A stretch of DNA of 64,000 nucleotides from an uncultured Alistipes sp. (GTDB lineage: Bacteria > Bacteroidota > Bacteroidia > Bacteroidales > Rikenellaceae): contig CAJUAV010000009.1 of the NCBI GenBank assembly GCA_910584485.1, positions 1 through 64,000 on the forward strand. The letters run 5' to 3'. Below the pieces are notes generated by a model. That model saw only the letters and a list, made by a program, of their open reading frames with translations. It searched no databases and was not told the origin of the DNA. Positions within the stretch are counted from its first letter, which is position 1. Every line of letters starts with the position of its first letter. Both the position numbers and the translations under genes were made by a program. Shown here one piece after another: positions 36,270-44,876 of the stretch.

Positions 36270-36878
36270 ATGGCCATCAAGTTTCAATACAACAAGACCT
36301 CCCTCGGCGAGCTGGGCAAACAGCTCAAGATGCGCCGCACGGCCCTTCCGACGATCAAGTCGAAGGAGTCGGCGCTGCGCTCCGAGGTGAAGCGGGCGAA
36401 GGACTCCGCGGCGGAGTACCTGCGTCGGCTCGACCGGCTGAAGGGCGAGTACGACTACATGGCGGCGCTGTGGGGCGAGTTCGACCCGACGCTGGTCCGC
36501 ATCGCCGACGTCGATCTGACCGTGCAGAAGATCGCGGGGGTGCGCACCCCCGTCCTGGGGCAGGTGCATTTCGAGCGCAAGCCCTACGACCTCTTCTCGG
36601 CGCCCCTGTGGTATGCCGACGGCGTGGCGGTGCTCGAACGCATGGCGCAGCTGGGGCTCGAATACGAGGTCTACCGCCGCAAGATGGAGCTGCTGGACTA
36701 CGCCCGCCGCAAGACCACGCAGAAGGTGAACCTCTACGAAAAGGTGCAGATTCCCGGGTACGAGGATGCCATCCGCAAGATCAAACGCTTCATGGAGGAT
36801 GAGGAGAACCTCTCGAAATCCGCCCAGAAGATCGTCAAAACCAAGCAACAGCAGGCCGTGGAGGGGTCCTTGTCATGA
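36270..36878 (+). CDS. atpD: V-type ATP synthase subunit D (central shaft)
   Basis: The 202-residue protein has long N- and C-terminal coiled-coil helices (about 10-70 and 125-195), the rotor-shaft shape of V-ATPase D. KFQYNKTSLGELGKQLKMR is the conserved N-terminus. It overlaps the subunit I start by 4 bp (ATGA), so the two are translationally coupled. No subunit F gene follows. Confidence 0.9.
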   Translation: MAIKFQYNKTSLGELGKQLKMRRTALPTIKSKESALRSEVKRAKDSAAEYLRRLDRLKGEYDYMAALWGEFDPTLVRIADVDLTVQKIAGVRTPVLGQVHFERKPYDLFSAPLWYADGVAVLERMAQLGLEYEVYRRKMELLDYARRKTTQKVNLYEKVQIPGYEDAIRKIKRFMEDEENLSKSAQKIVKTKQQQAVEGSLS

Positions 36879-38710
36879 TCGCGAGAATGTCGAAATACGA
36901 CGTCGTGCTCTTCGCCGCGCAGCAGGAGGATTTCATCGAACGGCTGCGCGAGCTGGGGCTCGTCGACATCACCGTCCGCGGGTGGGAGCCCACGGAGGAG
37001 GACCGCCAGCTGCTGCTCGACATCGAGGGGAGCACGAAAGCGGTCGAGTTCCTGCGCAGCTGGCGCGCCGAGCACCCCGCGCTGCGGGGCGAGGCCTATG
37101 CCACGGGGCGCGAAGCCTACGAACGCTATGCCGAGGCACAGCGCGAGGCGGCGGCGCTGCGGGGCGAGATCGCCCGCCTGGAGAAGCTGGCCGAGGAGCT
37201 GCGCCCCTGGGGCGCCTTCGACGCGGCGCACGGCGCGGCACTGGCCGAGAACGGCATCGTGCTCCACTACCTGACCGCCTCGTCGACCACCTTCGACAAG
37301 GAGGCCGCGGCGTGGAACGAGCGCTACACGCTCGCCGAGATCCACCGCACGGCATCGACCGTGTGGTTCGTCGCCATCGCCGCCCTCGGCGAGGAGCTCA
37401 ACCTCGACGCACAGGAGATGAAGGCGCCGCATATGGATGCCGCGGAGGCCGAGCGCCGCATCGCGGCCGAGGAGGCGAAGCTTGCGGCGCTCGACGCCCG
37501 TTTCGCCCGCGCGGCCGCCTCGGAGGAGCTGCTGGCGGCCTACGCCGCGCAGCTGCGCGAGCGGCTGCAGGGGATCCGCGTCGAGGCGACGGCCGAGCAC
37601 GCCGCCGACGGCACGCTGGTCGTGCTCGAAGGGTGGGCCGAGACGGCCACCTCGGAGCGCGTCGACCGCATGCTGGCCGACTACCCCGACGCCGTCTTCA
37701 TCAAGAGCGACCCGACGCCCGAGGACGACACCCCCGTCAAGCTGCGCAACAACCGTTTTGCACGCATCTTCGAGCTGGTGGGCGACATGTACGCCCGTCC
37801 GAAATACGGCACGCTGGACCTCACGCCCTTCTTCGCACCGTTCTACATGCTCTTCTTCGGCATCTGCCTGAACGACGCGGGGTACGGTCTGATCCTGCTG
37901 GCCGCGGGCATCGCGATGCTGGCGAAGGTGCGCGAGCCGATGATGCGGCGCGCGGCGTGGTTCGCCACGATGTGCGCCCTCTCGACGACGCTCTTCGGTC
38001 TCTTCTGCGGCTCGTTCTTCGGCATGAGCCTCGCGGAGTATTTTCCCTCGATCCCCTTCTTCGATTTCCAGGGCGAATTCTTCTCGATCGCGCTGGCCAT
38101 CGGCATGGTGCAGATCCTCTTCGGCCTCGTGCTGAACATCTATACCACGGTCCGCTCCTTCGGCTGGAAATACGCCTTCGGCACGCTGGGATGGTTCATC
38201 ATCCTGCTGTCGGGGTCGCTTGCCGCGGGGCTGCCGATGCTCGCCGAGGGATGGGCCATCCCGGGTTTCACCGCCTCGTCGCCCGCCTTCTACGGCGCGC
38301 TGGGGGTCGGTGCGCTCTTCATGCTGCTGCTGAACACTCCGGGACGCAACCCGCTCGTCAACATCGGCTCGGGGCTGTGGGACCTCTACAACAACCTGAC
38401 GGGCCTCTTGAGCGACGTGCTGTCGTACATCCGTCTGTTCGCCATCGGTCTTTCGGGCGGCGTGCTGGCGCTGGTCTTCAACTCGCTCGCCTCGGGCTTC
38501 GTGCCCGATGGGGCGAACATCGTCGTGCGGCTGCTGGTGATGATTCCCATCCTGCTCATCGGCCACGGCATCAACCTCTTCATGTCCACGATTTCGTCGT
38601 TCGTACACCCGATGCGTCTGACCTTCGTGGAATTCTATAAGAATGCGGGATTCGAAATGGCATCGCGCTCGTTCGATCCGATCCGCAAAATGAACCGCGA
38701 AAACGAATAA
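36875..38710 (+). CDS. atpI: V-type ATP synthase subunit I (membrane stator)
   Basis: The 611-residue protein has a cytoplasmic N-terminal half with coiled coil (about 60-260) and a C-terminal half with about seven to eight membrane helices (from about 320). The essential arginine helix region is LLSDVLSYIRLFAIGLSGG. It carries ions past the K ring and anchors the stalk. The ATG at 36875 overlaps the D stop; a second ATG at 36887 is possible. Subunit K follows after 28 bp. Confidence 0.92.
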   Translation: MIARMSKYDVVLFAAQQEDFIERLRELGLVDITVRGWEPTEEDRQLLLDIEGSTKAVEFLRSWRAEHPALRGEAYATGREAYERYAEAQREAAALRGEIARLEKLAEELRPWGAFDAAHGAALAENGIVLHYLTASSTTFDKEAAAWNERYTLAEIHRTASTVWFVAIAALGEELNLDAQEMKAPHMDAAEAERRIAAEEAKLAALDARFARAAASEELLAAYAAQLRERLQGIRVEATAEHAADGTLVVLEGWAETATSERVDRMLADYPDAVFIKSDPTPEDDTPVKLRNNRFARIFELVGDMYARPKYGTLDLTPFFAPFYMLFFGICLNDAGYGLILLAAGIAMLAKVREPMMRRAAWFATMCALSTTLFGLFCGSFFGMSLAEYFPSIPFFDFQGEFFSIALAIGMVQILFGLVLNIYTTVRSFGWKYAFGTLGWFIILLSGSLAAGLPMLAEGWAIPGFTASSPAFYGALGVGALFMLLLNTPGRNPLVNIGSGLWDLYNNLTGLLSDVLSYIRLFAIGLSGGVLALVFNSLASGFVPDGANIVVRLLVMIPILLIGHGINLFMSTISSFVHPMRLTFVEFYKNAGFEMASRSFDPIRKMNRENE

Positions 38711-38738
38711 TCAACAATCAAACACAAATCAATTCATT

Positions 38739-39191
38739 ATGGAAACAACTGCTTTAGTGATGGCCTATGTCGGTGTTGCACTGATGGTAGGTCTGGCCGG
38801 CATCGCTTCGGCCATCGGTACTTCGATCGCGGGTCAGGCCGCCGTGGGTGCCATGAAAAAGAACGGCGGCGCCTTCGGTAGCTACATGATCCTCTCGGCA
38901 CTGCCGGGTTCGCAGGGTCTCTACGGCTTCGTCTGCTTCTTCATGGTACAGGGCTTCCTCGCCAACCCGACGATGCTGCAGGCGGCCGCCGTGCTGGGCG
39001 CCGGCATCCTGGTCGGTATCGTGAACCTCGCCGCCGCCGTTTACCAGGCCAAGGTCTGCGCCAACGGTATCGCCGCCATCGGCAACGGCCACGACGTGAT
39101 GGGTAAGACGCTGATTCTGGCCGCCTTCCCCGAGCTCTACGCGATTCTGACGGTGGCCGCCACCTACCTGATCTCGGCGCTCGTGAAATAG
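38739..39191 (+). CDS. atpK: V-type ATP synthase subunit K (proteolipid, tandem hairpin)
   Basis: The 150-residue, four-helix proteolipid is two fused c-type hairpins (repeat 1 about 5-75, repeat 2 about 80-150). Only the second hairpin has the ion-binding acid (Glu132 in FPELYAIL). The residues that ligate Na+ in the Enterococcus hirae ring are matched: Leu55, Ser58 (Thr in Enterococcus) and Gln59 in LPGSQGLYGF, Gln103 in YQAK, and Glu132. Na+ rather than H+ coupling is therefore likely. It is the last gene before the operon terminator. Confidence 0.93.
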   Translation: METTALVMAYVGVALMVGLAGIASAIGTSIAGQAAVGAMKKNGGAFGSYMILSALPGSQGLYGFVCFFMVQGFLANPTMLQAAAVLGAGILVGIVNLAAAVYQAKVCANGIAAIGNGHDVMGKTLILAAFPELYAILTVAATYLISALVK

Positions 39192-39216
39192 GAGTCCCTC
39201 CTTTTCGCAACGGTTT

Positions 39217-39259
39217 CACCCCGCTGCTCCGTTGGGAGCGGCGGGGTGTTTCGTCTTTT
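39217..39259 (+). terminator. V-ATPase operon terminator
   Basis: CACCCCGCTGCTCC pairs with GGAGCGGCGGGGTG (one G:U) around GTTG and is followed by TTTCGTCTTTT. Confidence 0.85.
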
Positions 39260-39384
39260 CGGAGCCGCGAGGTTGCGCGGCGGAGGGCATTGTGCGGCTG
39301 CGGGGATGTTGCGCGGGGTGGATGGAGACAGGCAGAGCGGACAGAGCGGCGTTGCGCGACGGCGGGCAGCCCTCCCTCCCCGAC

Positions 39385-39424
39385 CAAAAACAGAACGGAC
39401 AGCCCCTCGCAGGAGGCTGTCCGT
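39385..39424 (-). terminator. Terminator of the pectin-cluster 3' end
   Basis: ACGGACAGCC / GGCTGTCCGT (39395-39404 with 39415-39424) read on the minus strand is followed by a T-rich tract (complement of 39385-39391). It lies 21 bp after the last gene of the cluster. Confidence 0.8.
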
Positions 39425-39445
39425 CCGATCCGAAAAACGCGCGGC

Positions 39446-42400
39446 TTACTCGATCCGTCGGAACCAGTAGGCGCCGCCCCGCTCGGCCAGCAGGCGCCAG
39501 GGGGTCCCTTCGGCGACCTTCACGCGCTTCTGCACGAGCGTCACGCGGCCGCTGCGCGGCTCGATGTAGCGCAACGCATAGTTGCCCGCAGGCAGCTCTG
39601 CATCGATCGTCGTCGCGGCGGGCAGGTAGTAGACCGCCCCGCGGTCGCCGCCCAGGCGGTAGCACCCCTCCCCCACAACGGACGTTTCGGTCAGCTCGGG
39701 CACGGCCTCCAGGAAGGCGGCATCGTCGACGCGCACCGACGGACAGGAGCCCCCCGCCATGAGGATCGCCCAGCCGTAGGCGGGATAATTCTGCGCGAAA
39801 TAGGTCACGCCCTTGTCGGGATACTGCGTGCGGTATTCGTTCACGGCGCGATAGACCGAGGCGAAATCGATCGTGCCGACCTTGATCTTGCGGGCATACT
39901 GGCGCGGAGCCATGCTCACGCCTCCCTGCGGCTCGTAGGTCGTACCGTCGGCGCGGTGGTGCCAGTAGCGGATGTCGATCAGATCGACCACCTTCGACCG
40001 CTCGGGATCGCGCAGGATCGCATCCTGCACATCCTTCGTCGCCGAGAGGGCCACCAGCGCATCGCGGCCCGTGTCGCGCTGCCACTCGGCGATGCAGTCG
40101 AGCCAGAACTCCACGAAATGGAGCGGCCCCGTAAACTCCTCGCTCACGAGCTGCACGACGTTGCCGTTCTCGGCGAAATGATCCAGGCACATGCGGATGT
40201 AGTTGCGGTGCAGCGCCCGACGCGTCGGGTGGGTCACGTCGTAGAACATCTCCGCCTCGAAGACGCGCTTGTCGCCCGCGAAGTTGACCGGCTCGGCGAA
40301 GCCCGTGTCGTTGATGTTGTTCGTCGTGCGCCACGGAGCATCCACCCAGTGGGCACCCGCCTCGATGATGTTGTGCTGGAAATAGTTCTGGTGGAAGAGC
40401 AGCAGCCCCTCGCAGGCGGCGCGGTCGGCGAAGCCCTTCAGGCGGCTCCAGTACCAGGTGTTGGGGCGCGTCAGGTCGTATTTGCTCATGCCGTCCCAGG
40501 CCGTCCCCTCACCGCTGCGGGCGAAGGGCTGTTCGTAGAAGGGGGCCCAGACGTCGGCGTCGCGGCGCCGCACGCGCAGGTGGTCGACACGGCGCAGGTC
40601 GTACCACAATCCGTAGTTGTGGTCGAGCAGCAGCGCGCCGCGCCGCTTCATGTGCGCCACGACCGTGTCGATGCGGTCCGTGAGCCCCGCGCCCTCGCGG
40701 TCGGGCACGAAGCGCGTCAGGTGGTCGCCCATCGTCGGGAGCTGGCTCTCGTCGTAGCTGCCGTTCCACCAGCGGATCGACTGGCGGCTGCCCGCCAGCA
40801 GGGCGCCGTCGGCCACCAGGCGGCCGTTCTTCAGTCCGAAGGTCATCGGACGCCGCTCGCGCAGCGCGGGCAGGTCGTGCACGGCCCGCTTGTGCCGATG
40901 CAGCGCCTCGTCGAGCGTCGGCACGCCGTCGGTCGAGACCGAGGCGGCGAAGGGCGCCTGCTCGATCCAGTCGTTCAGCGTCAGACGCGGTGTCCACGCC
41001 TCGCGGGCCAGCTCGACGGCCTGTTCGATCGTCGGGCTCGACGAAGCGCTCGTGTTGCGCGGCAGGGTGCGGCAGAGCGCCTCGGCCCGCTCCGCACCGA
41101 TGCGGGCGGCCAGCTGCGCGGCGTAGAGGCTGCGCGGATGGACGAAGTTGTCGCTGTTGGCCCACACGCCGTTGCCGTAGCAGTGCGCCCAGCTGCCGTT
41201 CGCGTAGTTCGGCGCGTCGGGCGCGGGCGAGAAGCAGTAGATCGCCGCCGCCGTGCACTGCCAGGCCATGCTGTTGGCCGTGTTCCAGCCGCAGCGGTTG
41301 AAGGTGTCGTAGAGGTTCATGAAGCGCAGGTCGTTGCCGTCGATGTTCACCACGTCGAAGAGCAGTCCGCAGGCCCACGAACCCGTCGAGCCGCTGAACC
41401 CCTTCGATTCATGGGTGTCGCACTGCACGAAGGCGTTCGGCCCGGGGGCATGGATGCCCGCCGAAAAGTCGTACTGCCCGTGCTCCGAGTAGCAGCGGCG
41501 AAAAAGGGTGTGCTGACCGAGCGTGAAGAAGGTGCGGCGGCGCGAACCGGCGATCTCCGAGACGGGCTCCGTCGAGCGGCAGTCCTCGACCGTGATGCGC
41601 GAAGCGCCGCGCTGCAACGCCACGACGCTCCCCGCGAAATGGCGGAAATCGACCTGACGCACCCAGCAGTCGGCGGCGGCATCGATCCAGACGCCCATCC
41701 ACGCGTGATTTTCGTCGAGCGGATGGTCGCGATCGTAGTCCGAAACGATCGTCAGGTGCTCGACACCGCACTGCGCGAGACGACCCGCCCACGTGTAGGG
41801 ACAGACGGTCGCCGCGCGTTTCGAGCGGTCGAGGGCCATCGGCAGCGCCGCGTCGATCTCGATCGTGCGCCCCTCGACGGCCGTCACCGTGCGCTCCCAA
41901 GCGATCGTAACGTTGCCCGGGCCGAGCGCCCGTGCGATTTCGGGAGTCATCACGGCGTCCTTGCCGCGCGGACGGGCGACCGCCTCCTGACGGATCGAAA
42001 CCGGCATTCCTGCGGCGAGCCCCTCGGTCGAAGCGACCTCGAAGCAGGTCGTGCCGACGGGCAGGTAGTCGGTCGTCAGCTCCGTCGGCGTACCGCAGAC
42101 GCGGTCGGCCGCACCCTCGATGTAGATCGCGGCGCCGCGGTCGCAACCGCGTTTTACGAGCACCGTTCCGTGTTTCGAGGCGCCGCGCAGGACGACGCCC
42201 GAGCGGCGGATCCACAGCGCCTCGTCGAGCGCATAGGTGCCCGCTTCGAGCAGCACGGCGCCGCGCAGCCCCTGCGCATCGGGGGAGAGCGTCGAGACAT
42301 AGTCGATCGCCTGTTGCAGCTGTGCGCTGTTGTCGCCCTCGACGGGGCTTACACGGACGACGACCGCCGCATCGGGGATCGCCTCCGCACCGAGGCGGTA

Positions 42401-42562
42401 GCCGCAATAGGAGAAATCGAGTACGCGGTTACCCGCGGCATCGGCCGTATAGCGCAGGCCGCCGTCGCGCACCTGCTCCACGGGGAAAGGACGCTGCGCC
42501 GTGGCGGCGCAGCATCCTCCCGCCGCCGCGAGGAGCAGCAGCATTCGTTTGAAAGCGTTCAT
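39446..42562 (-). CDS. DUF6298-like exported beta-helix protein of the pectin cluster
   Basis: The 1038-residue protein has a signal peptide (MNAFKRMLLLLAAAGGCCAA). Residues about 75-440 look like a right-handed parallel beta-helix of the pectin-lyase type (GAVLLEAGTYALDEALWIRR, then repeated HLTI/V.D turns). The remainder (about 480-1000) resembles DUF6298, a domain often found with pectin enzymes. I assign the domain name by recall, so it is tentative. An enzyme on rhamnogalacturonan fragments is plausible, but no catalytic residue is identified. It starts 4 bp after the pectate lyase. Confidence 0.65.
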   Translation of the reverse strand: MNAFKRMLLLLAAAGGCCAATAQRPFPVEQVRDGGLRYTADAAGNRVLDFSYCGYRLGAEAIPDAAVVVRVSPVEGDNSAQLQQAIDYVSTLSPDAQGLRGAVLLEAGTYALDEALWIRRSGVVLRGASKHGTVLVKRGCDRGAAIYIEGAADRVCGTPTELTTDYLPVGTTCFEVASTEGLAAGMPVSIRQEAVARPRGKDAVMTPEIARALGPGNVTIAWERTVTAVEGRTIEIDAALPMALDRSKRAATVCPYTWAGRLAQCGVEHLTIVSDYDRDHPLDENHAWMGVWIDAAADCWVRQVDFRHFAGSVVALQRGASRITVEDCRSTEPVSEIAGSRRRTFFTLGQHTLFRRCYSEHGQYDFSAGIHAPGPNAFVQCDTHESKGFSGSTGSWACGLLFDVVNIDGNDLRFMNLYDTFNRCGWNTANSMAWQCTAAAIYCFSPAPDAPNYANGSWAHCYGNGVWANSDNFVHPRSLYAAQLAARIGAERAEALCRTLPRNTSASSSPTIEQAVELAREAWTPRLTLNDWIEQAPFAASVSTDGVPTLDEALHRHKRAVHDLPALRERRPMTFGLKNGRLVADGALLAGSRQSIRWWNGSYDESQLPTMGDHLTRFVPDREGAGLTDRIDTVVAHMKRRGALLLDHNYGLWYDLRRVDHLRVRRRDADVWAPFYEQPFARSGEGTAWDGMSKYDLTRPNTWYWSRLKGFADRAACEGLLLFHQNYFQHNIIEAGAHWVDAPWRTTNNINDTGFAEPVNFAGDKRVFEAEMFYDVTHPTRRALHRNYIRMCLDHFAENGNVVQLVSEEFTGPLHFVEFWLDCIAEWQRDTGRDALVALSATKDVQDAILRDPERSKVVDLIDIRYWHHRADGTTYEPQGGVSMAPRQYARKIKVGTIDFASVYRAVNEYRTQYPDKGVTYFAQNYPAYGWAILMAGGSCPSVRVDDAAFLEAVPELTETSVVGEGCYRLGGDRGAVYYLPAATTIDAELPAGNYALRYIEPRSGRVTLVQKRVKVAEGTPWRLLAERGGAYWFRRIE

Positions 42563-42566
42563 GGGA

Positions 42567-44243
42567 TCAGAAAAGGCGTTTGCGGCCCTGCAGCGTATCG
42601 TGGTTGTTCTCGAGGTTCGACCAGTCGACCTTCACGGTCGGATCGATGCCGTTGATGTACTTTTCGATGTTCGTGTAGCCGTCGCCGTTCATGTCCTGCA
42701 CGGCATCCGACGGATCGTTCGGATCGAGGCCGTATCGCTTCTCCCAGAGGTCGGGCATGCCGTCGCCGTCCGTGTCGAGGTAGGGCTTGCCCTCGTATTC
42801 GGGCAGACCGCCCACCTGCTGCGGGTCGGTGATGATGCCCATCTTGTAGGAGTCGGCGGGCAGGCGGCGCTTCACGTAGAGGGGCTGGTGCTCGCGGGCA
42901 TCCTTGGCGTAGATCGCCTTACCCGTGCGGACGCTCTTCACGATGCGGGCATCCACGGCGTCGCGCTTCGGGAAGGAGGCGCCGACGTTGTTCAGCACGA
43001 ACTCGTAGGCCTCGTCCGTCGGCAGGATCGTCACGGGAGCCATCTTGAAGGGCTCCGCCTCGTAGACTTCGGCCTTGCGGTCGCCGAGCAGGCCCGAGTT
43101 GATCTGCACGCCGCCGTTCCAGTTGTCGGCCGTCACGGCGTCGTTCCCCCACACCTTGTTGCCCGAGACATAGGCCTTGCCGTACAGGTTGCGGTTCTCG
43201 GGGCTGCGGCCGCTGTCGAGCTTCACGATGCGGAACGAAATCGGCTTTCCCGCGGGGGTGATCGGACCCGGCTTGTAGGTGTTGTTGATGATGTTCAGAC
43301 GGCTCGAATGGTCGCCGCCGTCGACCGAACGGTTCCACCAGTTGAAGACGACGTTGTTGACGAAGTTGAAGCGGCCGCCCATGCCGATCGAGCAGTTGCG
43401 CGAAATGTTCGAGGCGAAGAGGTTGCGGGCGAAGACCGAGTTGCTGCCGCCGATCGTGGCGCCGAAGGCGTGGTTGTAGAGGTCGAGCGCCTCCGAGAAG
43501 ACCGAATTCTGGATGGTGATGTTCACCGTCGGGAGCTTCGCGCCGCGGTTCGTGTTCGGGTCGCGGTTGTAGACGTGGCGGTAGATCGACATGTTCTCGT
43601 CGAGGCCCCACGAAGCGGAGATATGGTCGAGCATGACGTTGCCCACGGCCTGGCCACCCAGCGCATCGTCACGGTCGGCGACATTCATCGCACCGCGGCG
43701 GAAACGCATGTGGCGGATCACCACGTCGTGCGTGTCGATCAGGAACGAAGCGCCCGTCACGCAGACGCCGTCGCCCGGGGCGGTCTGACCCGCGATGGTG
43801 ATGTAGGGAGCACGGATGTTGATCGGCGACTGGAGACGGATCACACCCGCGACGTTGAAGACGACGATGCGGGCACCGCCGGCCTCGCAGGCTTCGCGCA
43901 GCGTACCCGGGCCGCGGTCTTCGAGCGACGTGACGACGAAGACCTTGCCGCCGCGGCCGCCGAAGGAGTACATGCCGCCGCCCTCGGCACCCGGGAAGGC
44001 GGGAATCTTCGCCTGCGGCAGATCCTCGGGCTTCGCGGCCCACGGACGGAAGACGCGGCCGAGCTCTTTTTCCTCCTGCTGCACGACGGCATAGGCCTTT
44101 TTCCACGCTTCGTGCGAAAGACGCCGGTGGGGCGCCTGCTGGGCGGCGTACTGCTGTTCCACCGAATCGGGGATCGTCGGATACTGCGCCACTGCGGGCA
44201 GTGTCACGAGGGCGGCCAAGGCCGCAATCAACGTTTTTTTCAT
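42567..44243 (-). CDS. Polysaccharide lyase family 1-type pectate lyase with a C-terminal Ca-binding repeat
   Basis: The 558-residue exported protein (signal peptide MKKTLIAALAALVTLPAVAQ) starts its catalytic domain with IPAFPGAEGGGMYSFGGRGG, the classic PL1 opening. The beta-helix follows (for example VVIRHMRFRRG and NVMLDHISASWGLDENMS with putative Ca/catalytic residues). The end (about 490-535: DTDGDGMPDLWEKRYGLDPN and DMNGDGYTNIEKYING) is a thrombospondin-3/dockerin-like Ca-binding pair. It would cleave homogalacturonan by beta-elimination in the periplasm or on the surface. It is the first gene after a 633-bp repeat block and is followed by the DUF6298-like gene. Confidence 0.85.
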   Translation of the reverse strand: MKKTLIAALAALVTLPAVAQYPTIPDSVEQQYAAQQAPHRRLSHEAWKKAYAVVQQEEKELGRVFRPWAAKPEDLPQAKIPAFPGAEGGGMYSFGGRGGKVFVVTSLEDRGPGTLREACEAGGARIVVFNVAGVIRLQSPINIRAPYITIAGQTAPGDGVCVTGASFLIDTHDVVIRHMRFRRGAMNVADRDDALGGQAVGNVMLDHISASWGLDENMSIYRHVYNRDPNTNRGAKLPTVNITIQNSVFSEALDLYNHAFGATIGGSNSVFARNLFASNISRNCSIGMGGRFNFVNNVVFNWWNRSVDGGDHSSRLNIINNTYKPGPITPAGKPISFRIVKLDSGRSPENRNLYGKAYVSGNKVWGNDAVTADNWNGGVQINSGLLGDRKAEVYEAEPFKMAPVTILPTDEAYEFVLNNVGASFPKRDAVDARIVKSVRTGKAIYAKDAREHQPLYVKRRLPADSYKMGIITDPQQVGGLPEYEGKPYLDTDGDGMPDLWEKRYGLDPNDPSDAVQDMNGDGYTNIEKYINGIDPTVKVDWSNLENNHDTLQGRKRLF

Positions 44244-44876
44244 GGTCGGTTATCGTTAAATATTGGTTCTTCTGTTCAGGGCCGCGGGCTGCGGCCGGTG
44301 GGCTGCGTTGTTCGGGCCTTCGCGGGGCGAAGCTGCGGCCCGCCGCTACGTGCGATTTCCGCACTGCCCGCAGCCGAGCGGAGGCGGCATCGGGCGGGAC
44401 GCGCGTTGCAGCCCTCCGCCGAGGGAGCGGTTGCGGGCTGCCGACCTCTGCGAGGTCGAAACCGTTTGGTCCGTCCGCCAAGCAGCCGCAACTCTCCGAA
44501 TTCGGGGCGCAGCTTGCGAAGGAACGCCTGCGAGCCTTGTGCGAGCTGCGGGCCTTCGCGAGGCGAAGCTGCAACCAGCCGACCTCTGCGGGGTCGAAAC
44601 CCTTCGACCCGTCCATCCGCCAAGCAGCAACAACTCTCCGAATTCGGGGCGCGGCTTGCGAAGGAACGCCTGCGAGCCTTGTGCGAGTTGCGGGCCTTCG
44701 CCAGGCGAAGCTGCGGCCCGCCGATCCCTGCGGGATCGAGCCATGCGGGGTGCGACCACATCCGAAGCCGCCGATCCCTTGCGGGACCGATCCGCATCTT
44801 CGCAAAGATACCCTGTTTCGGCTGCCGAACGTCCCGCACGCACGGTCAATCGGCCGAAAAGGCCGCCCGACCGCCC
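44244..44876 (+). repeat. Tandem hairpin-repeat array between the GH2 and pectate lyase genes
   Basis: The 633-bp gap has no gene. A module 1 stem is at 44313-44342. Two tandem units of about 140 bp follow (about 44439-44577 and 44577-44718; AACTCTCCGAATTCGGGG recurs at 44490 and 44632). The first unit's GGCCCGC arm is decayed (reads CAACCAGCC). The second is intact (44690-44696 with 44715-44721) and is followed by the hairpin GATCCC-TGC-GGGATC (44723-44737). A further GATCCC-TTGC-GGGA partial stem lies at 44773-44786. The flanking genes both read leftward. Confidence 0.8.

Noticed and set aside
44244..44876. Tandem repeats considered as a CRISPR array or integron attachment sites
   Set aside because: Units of about 140 bp have no short repeat/unique spacer pattern, and no cas or integrase gene is present.
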